Shown: positions 35,384-45,552, numbered from the stretch's first letter. The stretch: 64,000 nt of DNA from Tolypothrix campylonemoides VB511288 (GCA_000828075.3 JXCB02000027.1:769691-833690), one strand, 5' to 3'. Made by a program: numbers and translations. Notes: generated by a model not told the origin, from the letters alone.

Positions 35384-37804
35384 CTAAAACCGCTGTGGAC
35401 TTGCGCGGTCGATGTCTTCGGCGGGAGATGTTGAATTGATAGCGCACACAACGCGATCGCGCCCCGACTTTTTGGCACGGTACAGAGCGGCATCAGCTGC
35501 TCGAATCACTGCCTCTCCTGTACTACCGTGCTCCGGGAAGCAAGCCACGCCCAAAGAAAGCGTGATTGCGCCGAGTGGTTGACCCTGGTACTGCACGTTC
35601 AAGTGCTTAGTTGCTTCCCGGATTTGCTCAGCTCGATGACGGACAATATCTATTGATGCCTCCGGTAGAATCAGTGTCAACTCTTCACCGCCGTAACGAC
35701 AGGCAATATCCGACCCCCGGATATATTTTTGCAAAAAGTGACCCAATTCCCGCAGCACAGTATCACCAGCCTCGTGACCAAAAGTATCATTAAAGCGCTT
35801 AAAGTGGTCAATGTCGATCATGATGATCGACAGCGGGTTCCTCGCGCGTTCGCATCGGATCAACTCCCGTGCCAGGGAGTCTTCCATATAGCGCCGATTG
35901 AATAAACCTGTGAGCGGGTCGCGAATACTCTGCCTTTCTAGAGTTTGGCGCAGTTTTAAGTTTGCCAAAGCCAGCGCGATTTGTTCAGCGACTGTCTTAG
36001 CTAACTGTTGTTTGATTGGTGTTAATCGTCCCAATTCTTGTGTACTTAAATACAGCACACCCAACGCTTCCCCTTGCGCCATCATTGGTACGCATACACA
36101 TTCAGCAGGTAACTCGTTCAAGTGTACATGATTGCATACCAAGCCCGAGTGTGTATTTTCCACCTGATGCAGCCGGCCCCGCCGCAGTGCCCAGCACTGA
36201 TCGGGTGCGAACACATCAAGGCTCGGCAGTGGTGAAGAACCCCAAGTGGCAACGGCTTCGAGCAGGTTTTTTGAGGCATTGATTAAATAAATCCCACCCT
36301 CCAACTGAGGGAATAGGGGTTGCATTAACGATTTGAGCGCAGTGTAGGCTTCTTCAACTGTTCGGCAAGCTTGTAGGAAATCACTGATGTTGCTTAGCAG
36401 GGCAATCTCGCGGTTGCGCTGTTCCAGTTCGTTTACCCAGACCGTAAGTTTTTCATTTGCCTGCTTGTGCTCGGTGATGTCAACGGCTACGCCTCCAAGC
36501 AATCGTTGCCCGGAAACGTCCTTAATAGGAAACTTGAAGGACAACCAATAATGGAGACATCCATCTAAGGCGGGAACAGTCTCAACCATCTCTACGGTTC
36601 TATCCTCAGTCAGTACGCGCGTGTCGTTTTCACGAAACTGCAAAGCTATTTCAGAAGGCCATACGTCGAAATCCGTTTTCCCTAGCAAATTGGCTAATTT
36701 TATGTTAAAGCAGCGCTCGAACGGCTCGTTGATGTAAACAAAGCGCCCCTGTTCGTCCTTTATAAAGGCTACTGCGGGACTGTTGTTCATGAAAAACTTG
36801 AAGCGTTTCTCGCTCTCAAGTAGTGCAGCCTCTGTCTGCTTACGCGCGGCAATTTCACCTTCCAGTTCAAGGTTAGTCACCTCAGCTTGGTGCTGCTTTT
36901 GACGTGTTTTTTGAGCAAGATGAACTGTCAATGCCAACAGCGAAGCCAACAGCAGTCCCCCGAGCAACACCAGTTGGGGAAAAGGGGATTGCGTTTTAGC
37001 TAGCAACTGGGGTGTTGGCCAGACCCGTATGCGCCAACTAACGCCATGAAGATTAATTGTCGTCTCCTGACCCGATTCCTGCGAGTGCTGCCTGCTAACA
37101 ACGTTACGGCTGTAGATTTCTTCCTCACCGTCGGACACGGTAATTGAGTAACCGCGCTTAAGATTTTCGTCATCTTCCAAGATGGTGTCGAGCAATTCCT
37201 GAATCCGAAACACACCAACGATGAAACCCCCAAAATTTTCACCCTGGAACATTGGTACGTAAACTAGAAACCCCTTGCCACCCTGGAATAGATTGATGGA
37301 GCGCGTGCCCGTTACCTCACGTCGATTCCGGGCTATTTCCAGAGCAACTCGTCGCCGCGCCTCCCGTGAGAGGTCTTGATTTAGGGCAGTTTCGTTTCCT
37401 GCTAATGGCACAATCCAGCGCACATGAAACGTAGAGTCCAACCATTCAATAGCTTGAAAACCGGCGAAGTCCTTAATGTTTTGCATCGCATCATATTCCC
37501 AGTTCGCCTTTGCTATCCCGCCCCACGCTTCCCAGCGTTTACCTATCCTTTGGAGTGCTTTTATTCGGGTTTGCAACTGCGCCGCGACTGATTTGTTCAC
37601 CGCCGATGATTGCAATTGAATCATCTGCTCAATTTGAGTGCGTTCTTCGACGATTAGTGCTTGCCATACGAAGAAAGTACCTGTTGAAATGCTGATGCCA
37701 ATAAGAACCGGAAGCCATTGTGGTGCGGTGGAAATCCTGCCAATAATCGTTGCTCGGTTGAACCAATATGCTGCTAATTTCTTTTTACCAATTCCAAAGG
37801 GCAT
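35384..37804 (-). CDS. CHASE-PAS-GAF-GGDEF diguanylate cyclase
   Basis: An 806-residue membrane signalling protein. An N-terminal helix (about 30-50), an extracytoplasmic CHASE-like sensor domain (about 60-260) and a second helix (about 277-297) precede PAS (about 335-455), GAF (about 470-625) and a C-terminal GGDEF domain. The active-site motif is GGEEL, a functional variant, and an inhibitory I-site RGSD sits five residues before it, so it probably makes cyclic di-GMP under product inhibition. There is no EAL domain. CHASE domains often sense small extracellular ligands such as cytokinin-like compounds; the actual signal is unknown. It is monocistronic. Confidence 0.9.
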   Translation of the reverse strand: MPFGIGKKKLAAYWFNRATIIGRISTAPQWLPVLIGISISTGTFFVWQALIVEERTQIEQMIQLQSSAVNKSVAAQLQTRIKALQRIGKRWEAWGGIAKANWEYDAMQNIKDFAGFQAIEWLDSTFHVRWIVPLAGNETALNQDLSREARRRVALEIARNRREVTGTRSINLFQGGKGFLVYVPMFQGENFGGFIVGVFRIQELLDTILEDDENLKRGYSITVSDGEEEIYSRNVVSRQHSQESGQETTINLHGVSWRIRVWPTPQLLAKTQSPFPQLVLLGGLLLASLLALTVHLAQKTRQKQHQAEVTNLELEGEIAARKQTEAALLESEKRFKFFMNNSPAVAFIKDEQGRFVYINEPFERCFNIKLANLLGKTDFDVWPSEIALQFRENDTRVLTEDRTVEMVETVPALDGCLHYWLSFKFPIKDVSGQRLLGGVAVDITEHKQANEKLTVWVNELEQRNREIALLSNISDFLQACRTVEEAYTALKSLMQPLFPQLEGGIYLINASKNLLEAVATWGSSPLPSLDVFAPDQCWALRRGRLHQVENTHSGLVCNHVHLNELPAECVCVPMMAQGEALGVLYLSTQELGRLTPIKQQLAKTVAEQIALALANLKLRQTLERQSIRDPLTGLFNRRYMEDSLARELIRCERARNPLSIIMIDIDHFKRFNDTFGHEAGDTVLRELGHFLQKYIRGSDIACRYGGEELTLILPEASIDIVRHRAEQIREATKHLNVQYQGQPLGAITLSLGVACFPEHGSTGEAVIRAADAALYRAKKSGRDRVVCAINSTSPAEDIDRASPQRF

Positions 37805-37977
37805 AAGAAGATTTAATAAACCTGTTTCCGATTTCGGGCGTTTCTATTTATACCCAAAATAGGAACAGGTCGCCTCAGCATTTCTTACGCACGGTAGAAT
37901 TATCTAAAGGACAAATTAAGTATTTCCACGCTTACGCCAGCTTGCAGCGCGATCTGCATAAGCGTAAATTCCAGATA

Positions 37978-38072
37978 TTTAGAACCACAGATGAACACCG
38001 ATGATTTATCTGTGTGCATCTGTGTAGCCTACAGCACGGCTTACGCCTACATCTGTGGTTTTTTTTCTAAAT
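37978..38072. repeat. ACCACAGATG/CATCTGTGGT dispersed inverted repeat with T8 tail
   Basis: This is related to the repeat at 23378-23444. The right arm is followed by TTTTTTTT on the plus strand, so it could terminate plus-strand transcripts, though no plus-strand gene precedes it. A module TAGCCTACAGCACGGCTTAC is inserted between the arms. Confidence 0.75.
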
Positions 38073-38092
38073 ATCGACGAGTACACTTTTGT

Positions 38093-39358
38093 TTATTCTT
38101 TTGTGACACTCGCCATTGCTTTGTCCACAGCTTGTAACGCCTGCTCTACTTCTGCTTGTGTCACAATCAAGGGTGGCACAAACCGCAGAACCTTGGGACC
38201 TGCTGGAACGAGCAATAAACCCTCATCTATCGCAGCTTTGACAACCTCCGCTGCTGTTAACTGGGTATCTGGGTTCAACACCAAACCGTTGATCAAACCC
38301 CAACCGCGTACTTCGGTGATGTGATTGGGGTATTTTGCTGCGATCGCCCGCAAACCATCTCGCAGCTGTTCACCCCGATCCTGTACATTTTGCAAAATGT
38401 TCTCTCGTTCCAAAGTTTGGCAAACAGTGAGAGCAACTCCACACGCAAAAGGATTTCCGCCAAAGGTGCTGGCGTGCTCTCCTGGTTGGAAAACATCGCA
38501 GAATGATTTACACATCATTGCCCCGATAGGGATACCACCGCCCAACCCCTTGGCGCTGGTGAAGATATCCGGTTCAACGCCAAGACACTCGTAACCCCAT
38601 AATTTGCCGCTGCGTCCCATACCGACTTGCACTTCATCAAAAATCAGCAAAACGCCAGTTTCATTGCAAATCTGCCGCAGCTTTTGGAAGTAGGCAAGAT
38701 CCCCTGGTCGTACGCCGCCTTCGCCCTGCAATGGTTCTATCAAAATTGCCGCTACGCGGTAATCGCCTTCATCGAGCTCACTAATTGCCGTTTCCACCGC
38801 ACCAATATCATTGTAAGGGACATAGTGGAAACCAGGCATCAAAGGTTCAAAGTTCTTTTGATACTTCGGTTGAGCTGTGGCGGTAATTGTTGCCAAAGTC
38901 CTTCCGTGGAAACTGTCGCGTGCTGTTAAAATGATTGGTTTTTCAATTTGTAGCACTGTATGTGCGTATTTTCGCACCAGTTTAATTGCGGCTTCATTGG
39001 CTTCTGCCCCGGAGTTGCAAAAGAATACGCGATCAGCACAGGAATGCTGCACTATCCAGTTTGCCAACTCTCCCTGTTCAGGAATGTAGTACAAATTAGA
39101 AACGTGGTGTAGCTTCTGTATTTGCCGTGTCACTGCTTCTACGAAAGCAGGGTGGGCGTGTCCTAAGGTACAAGTGGCAATTCCAGCCACAAAGTCAAGA
39201 TATTCCCGCCCCTGCGTATCCCAAACACGGCATCCAGCACCCCGTTCTAGGGCTATAGGAAACCGTGCGTAGGTGGACATGACAACTTGATTGAAACTAT
39301 CTGTTTCAAAGGGGCTAGACGCTATCGTCGCTTGTTCAACCAGAGTTTGTATGCTCAC
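38093..39358 (-). CDS. argD: Acetylornithine aminotransferase
   Basis: A 421-residue class III PLP aminotransferase. Signature blocks are YLDFVAGIATCTLGHAHP, FFCNSGAEANEAAIKLVRKY, LIFDEVQVGMGRSGKLW and the PLP-Lys motif FTSAKGLGGGIPIGAM. STFGGNPFACGVAL is also typical. It converts N-acetylglutamate semialdehyde to N-acetylornithine in arginine synthesis; related succinyl- or GABA-transaminases are less likely given the full ArgD pattern. Divergent from the potassium channel gene. Confidence 0.94.
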   Translation of the reverse strand: MSIQTLVEQATIASSPFETDSFNQVVMSTYARFPIALERGAGCRVWDTQGREYLDFVAGIATCTLGHAHPAFVEAVTRQIQKLHHVSNLYYIPEQGELANWIVQHSCADRVFFCNSGAEANEAAIKLVRKYAHTVLQIEKPIILTARDSFHGRTLATITATAQPKYQKNFEPLMPGFHYVPYNDIGAVETAISELDEGDYRVAAILIEPLQGEGGVRPGDLAYFQKLRQICNETGVLLIFDEVQVGMGRSGKLWGYECLGVEPDIFTSAKGLGGGIPIGAMMCKSFCDVFQPGEHASTFGGNPFACGVALTVCQTLERENILQNVQDRGEQLRDGLRAIAAKYPNHITEVRGWGLINGLVLNPDTQLTAAEVVKAAIDEGLLLVPAGPKVLRFVPPLIVTQAEVEQALQAVDKAMASVTKE

Positions 39359-39496
39359 TACTGACTTAACTCCTAAAAACTTGTCATCTTATGTTGGTTG
39401 CTAGTTTCTATGAGAATCTACAAAAAAATCTTCTTACAAACTTCATATTAAGCTAGCACTCAGATATTCTCAAACGAGTGGTGATCAAAAAAAACT

Positions 39497-40561
39497 GTGT
39501 ACTCAACACTTGAGCAAAAATATCAACGTATCAAGCAAGAGTTAAAGGCGGGGATTACCGCCCTTGCTGGTGTCTTCCTAATTGGCACTTTGTGGTATCG
39601 ATTTGTGGAGCGTTGGTCTTGGGAGGACGCAGCTTACATGACCGTCATCACCTTGGCGACTGTTGGCTACGGTGAAACCCAACCGCTAGGACCGAGAGGA
39701 AGATTGTTTACCATCGCCTTGATTTTGATGGGAGTTATCAGTATTGGTTACATTGTGAACAGATTCACGGAAGCCGTCATTCAAGGTTACTTTCAGCACG
39801 AAATTATCATACGACAACAGAGGCGCTTAATGGAATCCTTAGCGGAACACTATATCATCTGTGGATTTAGCCGGACAGGTCGCCAAATTGCCATAGAATT
39901 TCGGGCAGAAGGCGTTCCTTTTGTCATTATTGACTCGCGTTTGGAATCTGTACAAATCGCCCAAACTCAAGGTTACGTTGTATGCCAAGGAGACGCGACT
40001 CTGGATGAAACATTGTTTAAAGTTGGTATTGAACGGGCAATTTGTATTGTCGCGGCACTTCCTTCAGATGCTGAAAATTTATACGTAGTATTATCAGCGA
40101 AAACACTTAATCCAAAGATTCGGGCGATCGCCCGTGCCAGCACAGAGGAAGCTTTGCAAAAATTACAACGTGCCGGCGCAGATGCCGTCATTTCTCCCTA
40201 CATCACTGGCGGAAAGCGCATGGCAGCAGCAGCCCTGAGACCCCAAGTAATGGACTTTGTAGACGGGATCATCTCTGGTACAGACCGACAGTTATATATG
40301 GAAGAATTTTTACTAGACCCTGCGGCTTGTCCTTTTGTGGGTCAAACTTTAGGACAGGCAGAATTACGAGCGCAAACGGGTGCGCTGCTTCTGGCAATTC
40401 GCCGTGCTAATGGGGAACTTATCGGCGGTCCTACAGCTGAAACGATATTTATGCCGGGAGATGTTCTGATTGCTATGGGGACAGCTGAACAGCTGCGCGC
40501 ACTCAACCAAGTTTTAGGACCTATTCGTTCTAAGAAATTGCGCCGACCTCGCAAGGGTTAG
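39497..40561 (+). CDS. Two-helix potassium channel with RCK (TrkA-N/TrkA-C) domains
   Basis: A 354-residue protein that starts at a GTG. TM1 spans about residues 18-38, the pore helix and filter read TVITLATVGYGETQPLG, and TM2 spans about 72-90. A cytosolic RCK domain (about 115-235) begins YIICGFSRTGRQIA, and a TrkA-C-like domain (about 260-345) ends it. This is the classical MthK/Kch-type layout: an inner-membrane K+ channel gated by a ligand on the RCK ring. Monocistronic. Confidence 0.93.
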   Translation: MYSTLEQKYQRIKQELKAGITALAGVFLIGTLWYRFVERWSWEDAAYMTVITLATVGYGETQPLGPRGRLFTIALILMGVISIGYIVNRFTEAVIQGYFQHEIIIRQQRRLMESLAEHYIICGFSRTGRQIAIEFRAEGVPFVIIDSRLESVQIAQTQGYVVCQGDATLDETLFKVGIERAICIVAALPSDAENLYVVLSAKTLNPKIRAIARASTEEALQKLQRAGADAVISPYITGGKRMAAAALRPQVMDFVDGIISGTDRQLYMEEFLLDPAACPFVGQTLGQAELRAQTGALLLAIRRANGELIGGPTAETIFMPGDVLIAMGTAEQLRALNQVLGPIRSKKLRRPRKG

Positions 40562-40663
40562 TCGAATGTATAGTGTTGTTCATGATCATACATGCTAAAC
40601 AGCACACGTATACTTCAGGCAATGAATATGATGTCTATTATGGACTTTTAAGTGGTGTTAACG

Positions 40664-41674
40664 ATGAGGGTACTGGTTACTGGTGTTGCTGGGTTTATTG
40701 GCTATCACTTAGCACAGCGTCTTCTGCAAGAAGGAATCGAGGTCGTAGGAATTGACAATTTGAATGACTATTACGATATCAACCTCAAAAAAGCTCGTTT
40801 GGCGCAGCTTCACCCGCAGCCGGGGTTTACGTTTCAGTTTTTAGAGTTGAGCGATCGCCCCAAGGGGACGCGCCCAGATGGGGATGGCTTTGAGGTTACT
40901 CAACTGTTTCAAGAGTACACCTTTGACTATGTCGTTCACCTTGCTGCCCAAGCAGGCGTGCGCTACTCTTTGCAAAATCCTTGGGCTTACTTAGATAGTA
41001 ATGTTACAGGCTTTGTGAATCTTTTAGAAGGATGCCGCCAAAGCCAAATTAAGCACTTAGTATTTGCTTCCTCAAGTTCTGTTTATGGTGTCAATACCAA
41101 AGTTCCCTTCGCCGTCAGCGATCATGTTGATCACCCGATTTCGCTGTATGCTGCAACTAAAAAAGCAAATGAACTGATTGCCCATACTTATAGTCATCTC
41201 TACCAAATTCCGACAACCGGGCTGCGCTTTTTTACAGTTTATGGTCCTTGGGGAAGACCTGATATGGCGTATTTCAAATTCGTGAAAGCGATAGAAGAAG
41301 GGAAGCCCATAGATGTCTACAACTTTGGCAAAATGCAGCGAGATTTTACCTACATTGACGATGTCATCGAGGGGGTCTTTCGGGTGATGCTCAAACCACC
41401 TGAATCCAACACAGCGAACAGCAATGCCCGTTACAAACTTTACAACATCGGTAACAATAATCCTGTGGAATTGATGACGTTTATTGAGGTGCTTGAAAAG
41501 GCGCTTGGCAAGAAAGCAGTGAAAAACCTATTACCGATGCAACCGGGAGATGTTCCCGCAACCTATGCTGATGTAGATGACCTGATGCGTGACGTTGGAT
41601 TTAAGCCCAGTACTCCCCTTGAGCAAGGTATAAATTATTTTGTGCAATGGTATCAAGAGTACAAAAAATTATGA
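40664..41674 (+). CDS. NAD-dependent epimerase, UDP-glucuronate 4-epimerase type
   Basis: A 336-residue extended-SDR enzyme from the ATG at 40664 (MRVLVTGVAGFIGYHLA). NAD motif TGVAGFIG, IDNLNDYYDINLKKARL, HLAAQAGVRYSLQNPWAY, the SSSSVYG strand and catalytic YAATKKAN are all present; RFFTVYGPWGRPDMAYFKF fits the CapI/LpsL/GAE group. It likely makes UDP-galacturonate for polysaccharide. No other polysaccharide genes are adjacent. Confidence 0.9.
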   Translation: MRVLVTGVAGFIGYHLAQRLLQEGIEVVGIDNLNDYYDINLKKARLAQLHPQPGFTFQFLELSDRPKGTRPDGDGFEVTQLFQEYTFDYVVHLAAQAGVRYSLQNPWAYLDSNVTGFVNLLEGCRQSQIKHLVFASSSSVYGVNTKVPFAVSDHVDHPISLYAATKKANELIAHTYSHLYQIPTTGLRFFTVYGPWGRPDMAYFKFVKAIEEGKPIDVYNFGKMQRDFTYIDDVIEGVFRVMLKPPESNTANSNARYKLYNIGNNNPVELMTFIEVLEKALGKKAVKNLLPMQPGDVPATYADVDDLMRDVGFKPSTPLEQGINYFVQWYQEYKKL

Positions 41675-41703
41675 AGTCTTGATTTTTTATTATTCTTCAG
41701 TCT

Positions 41704-42264
41704 TTAGTCTTCAGTCTTCATTTTCCAACCATGCAAGGGAGCTATGCTCCTAATCACCCATTCGATCAAGAATGGGGGAGCTTGTGAGATCAAAATGCCG
41801 GGATAAACTGCCATTCCCCAACTGGGATGGATAAGCACGCGGCATTTGTTTTGAATGACTGGGTAGCGCAGTAAAGCTTTCACAGCAGCAGTGTCGTCGT
41901 GCAAAATTTTCCCCGGACGGGAAAGCAAAGGATAGCCTGTGCGGGGGTCGATCACGTCTGTTAAATAGTTGCAATCGCGCAGATTAAAGGCAACATCACA
42001 ACCAAATCTCATAAACTTTTCCCGCAACCGTTCTTTTTCTGTCTCAATTTCCGGGGTACTTTGCACTAATTCATATCCTGATTGCTGTAAAACAATCACG
42101 ACCCACAAAGAAAGCTGTTTTTTCCAATCTGGTAATATCTGCTCGCGGTTGGCACAGATATACTGACTAGGAGAATGAATTGAAATTTGAACAGCTTGTC
42201 CCGTTTTGCCAACCAAATGGATGGGAGAGCCTGCAAGAGCAGTGTAAACTGTTGGATAGTTCAC
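41704..42264 (-). CDS. MMADHC (cobalamin-trafficking CblD)-like protein
   Basis: A 186-residue protein. Its C-terminal half, ERLREKFMRFGCDVAFNLR, YLTDVIDPRTGYPLL and CRVLIHPSWGMAVYPG, lines up by eye with the C-terminal domain of human MMADHC (EREFLIEQF, WADFIDPSSG, CKVIRHSLWGTHVVVG). In animals MMADHC hands vitamin B12 to its two enzymes. The human thiol ligand is a Cys in a loop that I cannot place with certainty here. Assignment to the family is good; a cobalamin role in cyanobacteria is inference. Confidence 0.75.
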   Translation of the reverse strand: MNYPTVYTALAGSPIHLVGKTGQAVQISIHSPSQYICANREQILPDWKKQLSLWVVIVLQQSGYELVQSTPEIETEKERLREKFMRFGCDVAFNLRDCNYLTDVIDPRTGYPLLSRPGKILHDDTAAVKALLRYPVIQNKCRVLIHPSWGMAVYPGILISQAPPFLIEWVIRSIAPLHGWKMKTED

Positions 42265-42620
42265 TCAAATTTCTTTGTTTTTTACAAGTTTTTTTCAATT
42301 CATCTTTTGTACCGATGATAACTCTTAAATAGTCAACAAACACATCTATTTTCCATAATAGATGAGTTTATTTGAAGCTTTTCTAATATTATATTATTTT
42401 CTTAATATTTCTTTAACCTTATCTTCGCTCATATTCTGATATGTCTGCTGTGCTTAGGCAATAGGGGCGCAGTGGCTTGCGCCTCCTATAGGAATCGGCA
42501 AAAGAAAGTAAAAATTAAGAAGAACGCACAATACAGTTGCGTCCCCACAAATAAAATATGTTTTATGTGGCAAGGAAAGAGTTCTTTTTTTCTCCATACC
42601 GTAAGGAACGAATATAACTC
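42265..42620. other. Intergenic region with a short hairpin
   Basis: It contains an imperfect hairpin (42461-42489, ATAGGGGCGCA against TGCGCCTCCTAT) and otherwise AT-rich sequence without a coding frame. Confidence 0.5.
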
Positions 42621-42827
42621 TTAATCCAGCTTTAAAGCATTGACTGGAACGTCATCCCAAGAATTGACCGTCCGCAATCGCGCCACCCAACCCCATGCCT
42701 TTTGCTCTTCAGTCAAATTTTGCTCAAAGGACTGATGGCAATCTTTGGCTTGAGACTCGTTACAGCAAGCAATACAAGCATGAATCATGCCAGATGAATC
42801 AATTTGTTCATTTACCCAAATAGTCAT
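42621..42827 (-). CDS. Small conserved Cys-containing protein
   Basis: A 68-residue soluble protein (MTIWVNEQIDSSGMIHACIA). It has a CIACC cluster near residue 18 and a further Cys at CHQSF. The C-terminal half is EEQKAWGWVARLRTVNSWDD. It has the look of a short cyanobacterial conserved hypothetical protein. The Cys cluster could bind metal, but three closely spaced Cys alone do not prove it. Alone on the minus strand. Confidence 0.6.
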   Translation of the reverse strand: MTIWVNEQIDSSGMIHACIACCNESQAKDCHQSFEQNLTEEQKAWGWVARLRTVNSWDDVPVNALKLD

Positions 42828-42928
42828 GACTTATTTTCCCCAAAAACTCAAGCTGAAAAAGCAATATGCCATCCTAGAATACTATTAGAGCCATGAAATT
42901 GTTGTCAAAAGCCGTAGTAAACAATGGC

Positions 42929-43403
<475 letters not shown>

Positions 43404-43487
43404 CAGCAGTTTGAAGCGTTGAGTTCAAAATCAGCTTAATCTCTGCTGGCATACAATTTAAATTTAAAGTGGAAGCAGTTATATCTG

Positions 43488-44108
43488 ATGGATGCCATGA
43501 CTGTTGCAACACCAAAGCGATTCACAATCGACGAATATCATCGGCTGATTGAACTCGGATTTCTGACGGAGGGCGAGTCTCTTCGAGACGGCAAAGCCGA
43601 ACGCATTGAATTGATTCGAGGAGAACTGATCCAAAGGACTGCAAAGGGAACACCTCATACAGTGTGTAGTTCTATTTTGTGCCGCCAACTGGATCGGCTT
43701 TTAGGCGATCGCGCAGTTATCCGTGGGCAAGACCCCATTACCCTTGCCAATCAGAGTGAGCCTGAGCCAGATGTCGTCATTGCACGGGGAAGAGATGAGG
43801 ATTATCTCGCTCATCATCCTTATCCCGAAGATATTTTGTTGGTTATCGAAATTTCCGATTCCACATTAACTTATGACCAAACAACGAAGCTAGGGCTGTA
43901 CGCAGAAGCTGGAATTTCCAATTATTGGATTGTCAACTTAAATGCTTACCAATTAGAGCGTTACAGTCAGCCTTATCAAAATATTCAAGGTGAGTTTAAC
44001 TATCTCACCAAGCAGATTTCTCTGGCGAATCAGTCAGTGTCAATTCCTGAGTTTGAAGATGCCTTATTGGACTTGAGTCGGATTTTTCCAGAGATTGCGA
44101 TCAGGTAA
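43488..44108 (+). CDS. Uma2 family endonuclease-like protein (DUF820)
   Basis: A 206-residue protein with the DUF820/Uma2 pattern: FTIDEYHRLIELG near the start, IELIRGELIQ, EPEPDVVIARGRD and ILLVIEISDSTLTYDQTTK, then KLGLYAEAGISNYWIVNL. These are PD-(D/E)XK-fold proteins, present in many copies in cyanobacteria; their cellular role is not established. The PDV...EIS acidic residues are intact. The ATG at 43488 is used; a Met three codons later is equally possible. Confidence 0.88.
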   Translation: MDAMTVATPKRFTIDEYHRLIELGFLTEGESLRDGKAERIELIRGELIQRTAKGTPHTVCSSILCRQLDRLLGDRAVIRGQDPITLANQSEPEPDVVIARGRDEDYLAHHPYPEDILLVIEISDSTLTYDQTTKLGLYAEAGISNYWIVNLNAYQLERYSQPYQNIQGEFNYLTKQISLANQSVSIPEFEDALLDLSRIFPEIAIR

Positions 44109-44435
44109 GTGGTTTGGTTAGTGCGATCGCCTTGGGTAATTAAAATAAAGCATTATTGCCTAGATGCCGACTTTTGAATTTTTTGGAATAATTTATTCTC
44201 CCTTATACCGTTTCTTTATGAAGCTGCAATATCTTTCCGATTCGCTTTGTTAATTGCTAATGCGCTGCAAAATATGACACATTGTAAAGTCAAGCATAGC
44301 TAATAAGTGCAAATGTACTATAATTGTCCAAAAATGGGTTGAATCAAAGTGAAAATGTATATAAGTTACAACAGTGGGTGAGGTATATAAGAAGTAGGTA
44401 TAGACTAAGAATAGGTTGTCGAGCAGGTAGCTTCC
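44109..44435. other. Intergenic region upstream of the overlapping two-gene unit
   Basis: AT-rich and without a supported gene. The last 150 bp should carry the promoter of the next unit; AGCAGGTAG at 44421 may serve as its ribosome-binding site. Confidence 0.5.
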
Positions 44436-44690
44436 GTGGCTCACTCTAAGTCTCCAGATTCCAGCAATTCCGAACAACAGATTGACGAAACAATCTGTCA
44501 AATCGCTGAGGTTACTAATAAGGTTATAAATACCCTTAGCAACAGTGCAGAATTTGAAAAATTAGAATCTGATAACCTAGATTGTCATAGTCAACAAGCT
44601 GAAAAAGACCAAGTAGAACGAAGAAAGACGTTAGAGGCTGAGAATGACAGAAAACGGCAACAACTTGCTCGGAAGTGGAAACGTTACTAA
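44436..44690 (+). CDS. Small hydrophilic protein, first gene of an overlapping pair
   Basis: An 84-residue protein with a GTG start. It is highly charged and mostly helical: an N-terminal Ser-rich stretch, then TICQIAEVTNKVINTLSNSA, and a C-terminal coiled-coil-like EKDQVERRKTLEAENDRKRQ. I do not recognise a family. Its 3' end overlaps the following gene by 47 bp in another frame, which strongly suggests co-translation and a joint function. Confidence 0.6.
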   Translation: MAHSKSPDSSNSEQQIDETICQIAEVTNKVINTLSNSAEFEKLESDNLDCHSQQAEKDQVERRKTLEAENDRKRQQLARKWKRY

Positions 44691-45552
44691 TCCAAGGCAC
44701 TTCATTTACTTAGATAGAAATCGTCTTTTCTCTTATACTGCTCAAGTTTCTGATGGTCTGCCACAAGTGCGACATTTCTTGGAGAGTATTAACGAGAGTA
44801 CTATAGATAACCCAATTGAGAATTATAGAGAAGAGGTTCGAGAATTTTCAAACGAAGGGGAAGGTAGTTTAGGATCAAAAGGATTTGTTGGCGCTGTAAC
44901 TGGTAAAAGAAATAATAAAAAGAGTCAAAAGAAAAGCTTTAAAGAAGGAGGCTCTACTGTTAAATTTGAGTCTTTACAAACCTTGTCTCAAGATAAAGCG
45001 GAACACGATAATCTTTATTTAGTGTTAGAAAAAGATTTAATTGATGCTGGTTTATTACACGAAGTTGTGAAAGGAGGCTCATTCCCGGAACCCTGCCCCC
45101 CTCTAGTTAAAATCACAGGAGTAGCACGTTTCTTTGATTGGGAGTCAGTAATTAAAATGTTGGAACAACCTGATATTTTATGGAGCAGCTTTGACCAGCA
45201 AGCGCGTCTGGTTTGGGGTAATGATAAAAATAAGTTGAAGGCTATCGCTCAACTGACTCGAACCTTTTATATGGGTCCATTAACTATTAGTATGCAAGTT
45301 AATGGTTTAAACCTATGTGCATCTCTTGAGCCTAATCATCTTTCTATGACACTTAATCAACTGAGAGCAGGATATGTACTATCAGGCGATGTTGAAGTCA
45401 CCATAGTAGGGTTTACTCCCAAACGACCATTTAAATCAACTAAGTTTCCTGGCATTGTTGGGCAGTTTGACCCAAAAGAATTGTTTCAGGCTTTTTTAGG
45501 GCAAGTAGATTTAATGATTGACCCTGTGGCTATATATGGAGAGGTAATTTAG
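44644..45552 (+). CDS. DUF6414-like protein of unknown function
   Basis: A 302-residue soluble protein. It opens HFIYLDRNRLFSYTAQVSDG, continues with a Lys/Ser-rich low-complexity stretch (about residues 78-105), then ESLQTLSQDKAEHDNLYLVL. The pattern FIYLD--RL-S---QV--GL followed by H-N-Y--LEK resembles DUF6414 proteins, but this is from memory. The second half is globular alpha/beta, with a strand-rich SGDVEVTIVGFTPKRPFKST. It starts 47 bp inside the upstream gene. The base composition is A+T-rich compared with nearby core genes, which hints at acquisition. Confidence 0.6.
   Translation: MTENGNNLLGSGNVTNPRHFIYLDRNRLFSYTAQVSDGLPQVRHFLESINESTIDNPIENYREEVREFSNEGEGSLGSKGFVGAVTGKRNNKKSQKKSFKEGGSTVKFESLQTLSQDKAEHDNLYLVLEKDLIDAGLLHEVVKGGSFPEPCPPLVKITGVARFFDWESVIKMLEQPDILWSSFDQQARLVWGNDKNKLKAIAQLTRTFYMGPLTISMQVNGLNLCASLEPNHLSMTLNQLRAGYVLSGDVEVTIVGFTPKRPFKSTKFPGIVGQFDPKELFQAFLGQVDLMIDPVAIYGEVI

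Noticed and set aside
37978-38072. Hairpin with T8 tail read as the argD terminator
   Set aside because: The T run follows the hairpin on the plus strand, whereas argD is on the minus strand; the sequence belongs to a dispersed repeat family.
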